Assembly: GCA_920105625.2 (NCBI GenBank)
Contig: OV050033.1
Location: 88,414,280-88,478,279, forward strand
Source of the DNA: Clusia tigrina
Taxonomy: Eukaryota; Arthropoda; Insecta; Diptera; Clusiidae
DNA length: 64,000 nt
Direction of reading: 5' to 3'
The notes under the pieces are model-generated. The model made no database searches. It worked only from the letters and a program-made list of their open reading frames with translations, and was not told where the DNA came from. The position numbers were made by a program, and so were the translations under genes. Below are positions 60,124 to 64,000 of the stretch, one piece after another (position 1 is the first letter of the stretch; every line of letters starts with the position of its first letter).

Positions 60124-61179
60124 AATATATACACTTATCTGCCTCAGTCGGCTTCTCAGTCGGCTTTGCAGCCACTGTCAGCGTCTCTGTAGGCATCTCA
60201 GTCGCTGCCGCTGTCGATTGGGGGGTCAGCTGCCCTCTCTATGCCTATATCTACCCCTCTCAGCCTCAGTCGGCGTCTCAGACGGCGTCGCAGTCTCTGT
60301 CAGCGTCTCTGTAGCCGTCTCAGTCGTTGCCGCTGTCGATTGGGGGGTCTGCTGCCTTCTCTATGCCTATATCTACCGGTATATGCCTCAGACGGCGTCT
60401 CAAGCGGCGTCGCAACCTCTGTCAGCATCTCTGTAGGCGTCTCAGTCGCTCCCGCTGTCGATTGGGGGTCGCTGCCTTATATATGCCTATATCTACCCCT
60501 TTATGCCCCAGTCGGCGTCGCAGCCTCTGTCAGCGTCTCTGTAGACGTCTCAGTCGTTGCCGCTGCCGATTGAGGGGCTGTTGCCTCTTTTATGCCTATA
60601 TCTACCCCTATCTGCCTCAGTCGGCGTCTCAGTTGTCGTCCCAGCCACTGTCAGCATCTCTGTAGGCGTCTCAGTTGCTGCCGTTGTCTATTGGGGAGTC
60701 TGCTGCTATCTTTATGCATATCTACCCCTATCTACCCCTCTCTGCCTCAGTCGGCGTCTCAATCGGCGTCGCAGCCGCTGTCGATTGAGGGGTCTTCTGC
60801 CTTCTCTATGCTTATATCTACCGGTATCTACCCCTATCTGCCTCCGTCGGCGTCTCAGTCGGCGCCTCAGACGGCGTCTCAGTTGGCGTCGCAGCCACGG
60901 TCAGCGAATCTGTAGGCGTCTCAGTCGCAGCCGCTGTCGATTGGGGGGGTCTGCTGCCTTCTCTATGCCTATATCTACCGGTATCTGCATCAGACGGCGT
61001 CTCAAGCGGCGTCGCAGCCTATGTCAGTGTCTCTGTAGGCGTCTCAGTCGCTGCCGCTACCGTTTGGGGGGTCTGTTGGATTCTCTATGCCTATATCTAC
61101 CCTATCTGCCTCAGTCGGCGTCTCAGTCGGCGTCTAAGATGGCGTCGCAACCCCTGAAAGCATCTCTGTAGGCGTCTCA
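60124..61179. repeat. Satellite array, type B block 8
   Basis: About nine units between LTR 3 and the truncated LTR. It carries module markers (CTACCGGTATATGCC, CTTATATATGCC for the usual CTTATCTATGCC). The last unit is unusual (GGCGTCTAAGATGG, AACCCCTGAAAGC) before it stops at CTCAG. Confidence 0.92.
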
Positions 61180-61940
61180 GTGCTCCGCCTTCGGTCGCTG
61201 TAGTGTTGTTGCTGTTAATATATTCTTTCACACTCCGCCTGCTTACGGCTCTGTGTTTACGATCGGTGCGCTCTCGCTGTCATCCGTGCTCCGCCTTCGG
61301 TCGCTGTAGTGTTGTTGTTGTTAAAATACTGGTTTCTACTTCTTTGTGTTTACGATCGGCTCGCGTATGTGTGGTGCGCTCTCGTTGTCATCCGTGCTCC
61401 GCCTTCGGTCGCTGTAGTGTTGTTGTTGTTGCAAAGATTGGTTTGCACTCTGCCTGCTTACTGCTTTGTGTGTGCGATCGGTTAGCGTGTGTGTCATTGC
61501 TCTTTCGGGTTTCTCTGTGTTCCGCCTTTGGTCGCTGCACTGTTGTAGAAATGTTTGCTTGCTGTTTCTTTTCTCCTTTATAGCCGTACTAGTCCCTCTT
61601 GATGTTCTTTGTACTATTAAGCCGTCGTCGCCATCAGTCTAACTCTTTCTGTTTCTGTGCTCCTCACCACCTGTACGTTTATTGGTCCGATCGTCTGTGC
61701 GTAAATGTTTTGTGATACTTATCCGCTGTCTTTGTTGTTGCATTTAGCGTGGGAGGTGGTTACCTTTTTAAGCTGCATGATATCGGGGATGGTTGCATGC
61801 TTGAATATTGTTTGTGGTTAAAACAAATAAAATATGGTGGACATCGTTATTTGTTTTTGGACTTAACACGGTCTCTGGTGGTAGCATATAGTTTTTGTTG
61901 TATATGCGGAAAATACTTCTGGTATTTTTCCGTCTTTACA
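61180..61940 (-). mobile_element. Truncated LTR 4 (5' portion only)
   Basis: Starts abruptly in the middle of a 106-bp unit (GTGCTCCGCCTTCGG) and runs to the normal terminus with TCTTTACA followed by ATATATACAC. It corresponds to about 59365-60123 of LTR 3. TATA box, 60-bp repeats and 3' end are missing. Satellite CTCAGT and LTR CCGTGCTCC overlap by GT at the join, and no target duplication is present there, so this is a recombination or deletion breakpoint and not an insertion edge. It has small private changes (GTGTCATTGC for GTGTGATGC). Confidence 0.85.
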
Positions 61941-64000
61941 ATATATACACTTATCTGCCTCAGTCGGCTTCTCAGTCGGCGTTGCAGCCACTGTCAGCGT
62001 CTCTGTAGGCATCTCAGTCGCTGCCGCTGTCGATTGGGGGGGTCTGCTGCCTTCACTATCCCTTTATTTACACCTATCTACCTCAGTCGGCGTGTTAAAC
62101 GGTGTCGCAGCCTCTCTCAGCATCTTTGTAGGCGTCTCAGTCGTTGCCGCTGTCGATTGGGGGGTCTGCTGCCGTCTCTATGCCTATATCTACCCCTCTC
62201 TGCCTCAGTCAGCGTCTCAGACGGCGTCGTAGCCTCTGTCAGCGTCTCTGTAGGCGTCTTAGTCGTTGCCCCTGTCGATTGGGGGGGGGTCAACTGCCTG
62301 CTCTATGCTTATATATACAGTTATCTGCCTCAGTCGGCGTCTCAGTCGGCGTTGCAGCCACTGTCAGCGTCTCTGTAGGCTTCTCAGTCGTTGCCGCTGT
62401 CGATTGGGGGGGTCAGTTGCTTTCTCTATGACTATATCTACCCCTATCTGCCTCAGTCGGCGTCTCAGTCGTTGCCGCTTTCGATTGGGGGTCTGTTGCC
62501 TTCTCTATGCCTCTATCTACCCCTCTCTGCCTCAGTCAGCGTCTCAGATGGTGTCGCAGCCACTGTCAGTGTCTCTGTAGGCGTCTCAGTCGTTGCCGCT
62601 GTCGTTTGGGGGGGTCTACTGCCTGCTCTATGCTTATATATACAGTTATCTGCCTCAGTCGGCGTCTCAGTCGGCGTTGCAGCCACTGTCAGCGTCTCTG
62701 TAGGCATCTCAGTCGCTGCCGCTGTAGATTTGGAGGGTCTGCTGCCTTCACTATCCCTTTATTTACCACTATCTACCTCAGTCGGCGTGTCAAACGGTGT
62801 CGCAGCCTCTCTCACCGTCTCTGTAGGCGTCTCAGTCGTTGCCGCTGTCGATTGGGGGGGTCTGCTGCCTTCTCTATGCCTATATCTACCACTATCTGCC
62901 TCAGTCGGCATCTCAGATGCTGTCGCAGCCACTGTCAGCGTCTCTGTAGGCGTCTCAGTCGTTGCCGCTGTCGATTGGGGGGTCTGCTGCCTTCTCTATG
63001 CCTATATCTACGCGTATCTACCTAATTCGGAGTCTCAACCGACGTCGCAGCCTCTGCCAGCGTCTCTGTAGGCTTCTCAGTCGTTGCCGCTGTCGATTGG
63101 GGGGTCAGTTGCTTTCTCTATGACTATATCTACCCCTATCTGCCTCAGTCGGCGTCTCAGTCGTTGCCGCTGTCGATTTGGGGGTCAGTTGCTTTCTCTA
63201 TGCCTATATCTACCCCTATCTGCCTCAGTCGGCGTCTCAGTCGTTGCCGCTTTCGATTGGGGGGTCTGTTGCCTTCTCTATGCCTCTATCTACCCCTATC
63301 TGCCTCAGTCGGCGTCTCAGTCGGTGTCGCAACTTCTGTCAGCGTCTCTGTAGGCGTCTCAGTCGCTGCCGTTGTCGATTGGGGAGTCTGCTGCTGTCTC
63401 TATGCCTATATCTACCCCTCTTTGCCTCAGTCGGCATCTCAGACGGCGTCGCAGTCTCTGTCAGCGTCTCTGTAGGCGTCCCAGTCGTTGCCGCTGTCGA
63501 TTGGGGGGTCTGTTGCCTTCTCTATACCTATATCTACCCCTATCTGCCTCAGTCGGCGTCTCAATTGGCGTCTCAGTCGGCGGCGCAGCCTCTGTCAGCG
63601 TCTCTGTTGGCATCTCAGTCGCTGCCGCTGTCGATTGGGGGGTCAGCTGCCCTCTCTATGCCTATATCTACCCCTCTCAGCCTCAGTCGGCGTCTCAGAC
63701 GGCGTCGCAGTCTCTGTCAGCGTCTCTGTACCCGTCTCAGTCGTTGCCGCTGTCGATTGGGGGGTCTGCTGCCTTCTCTATGCCTATATCTACCGGTATA
63801 TGCCTCAGACGGCGTCTCAAGCGGCGTCGCAGCCTATGTCAGCGTCTCTGTAGGCGCCTCAGTCGTTGCCGCTGGCGATTGGGGGTCGTTGCCTTCTCTA
63901 TGCCTATATCTACCCCTCTCTGCCTCATTCGGCGTCTCAGACGGCGTCGCAGTCTCTGTCAGCGTCTCTGTAGGCGTCTCAGTCGTTGCCCCTGTCGATT
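61941..64000. repeat. Satellite array, type B block 9 (continues beyond the window)
   Basis: Starts like the right flanks of LTRs 1 and 2 and resembles 25.8-27.1 kb over its first kilobase, then turns into the 38-kb module at about 63.16 kb (TTTGGGGGTCAGTTGC). An extra 12-bp step (CAATTGGCGTCT) is at about 63563. The array runs off the window end mid-unit at GTCGATT. Confidence 0.93.

Noticed and set aside
197..64000. CRISPR array
   Set aside because: Period is 122 bp with no unique spacers; whole units are repeated.
197..64000. Intramolecular G-quadruplexes
   Set aside because: Only one G-run per ~122 bp in ordinary units; four close runs are absent. Only the tracts of 13 or more might fold alone.
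197..64000. Telomeric repeats (TTAGG or TTAGGG type)
   Set aside because: No run of such motifs on either strand; TATCTACCCC duplications are only one or two extra copies within a unit.

Overview
The window is almost entirely one complex satellite DNA. I find no protein-coding gene, tRNA or rRNA that the sequence supports. About 58 kb is a head-to-tail array of a GC- and CpG-rich unit of about 122 bp. Each unit has one G-tract (after GATT), then a pyrimidine-rich segment (around TATGCCTATATC), then a tail built from a degenerate 12-bp motif (CTCAGTCGGCGT and relatives). Unit length is about 116 bp plus the number of Gs, so 5, 6 or 7 Gs give 121, 122 or 123 bp.

Layout. Positions 1-196 are the 3' end of an LTR on the + strand. 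An array follows from 197 to 24417. A solo LTR on the - strand occupies 24418-25763. The array resumes at 25764-35254, followed by a second solo LTR (35255-36920), array (36921-58458), a third solo LTR (58459-60123), array (60124-61179), a truncated LTR (about 61180-61940) and array to the window end. The three full LTRs begin TGTAA and end TTACA in their own orientation and are flanked by ATAT on both sides. They carry a TATA box, candidate poly(A) signals, a block of four 60-bp repeats and a block of about 106-bp repeats. No gag, pol or env sequence is present.

Within the array I distinguish two unit subfamilies by eye. Type A has variants such as GCCGCCGTCGATTGG, TATGCCAATATC and GACTTCTGTATTCC. 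Type B has GTTGCCGCTTTCGATTGG, TCTGTTGCC, TAATTCGGC and similar. They alternate in blocks, and the same A/B junctions recur at several places. This is what repeated unequal exchange and segmental amplification of higher-order modules would leave. The LTRs were probably copied as passengers in these amplifications, because all three sit at the same site of the same unit variant.

Host. The sequence is eukaryotic. The LTR architecture (TG...CA ends, 4-bp ATAT target duplication) fits Ty3/gypsy-like elements common in insects. The dense, well-kept CpGs suggest a genome with little CpG methylation, such as many Diptera. This is inference, and I cannot name the species. The location could be pericentromeric, centromeric, subtelomeric or on a sex or B chromosome; the window does not say which.

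The many open frames here come from the repeat's low stop content. In the + strand one of the three frames is always closed by TAG in TCTCTGTAG, and variable G-tracts shift frame between units.
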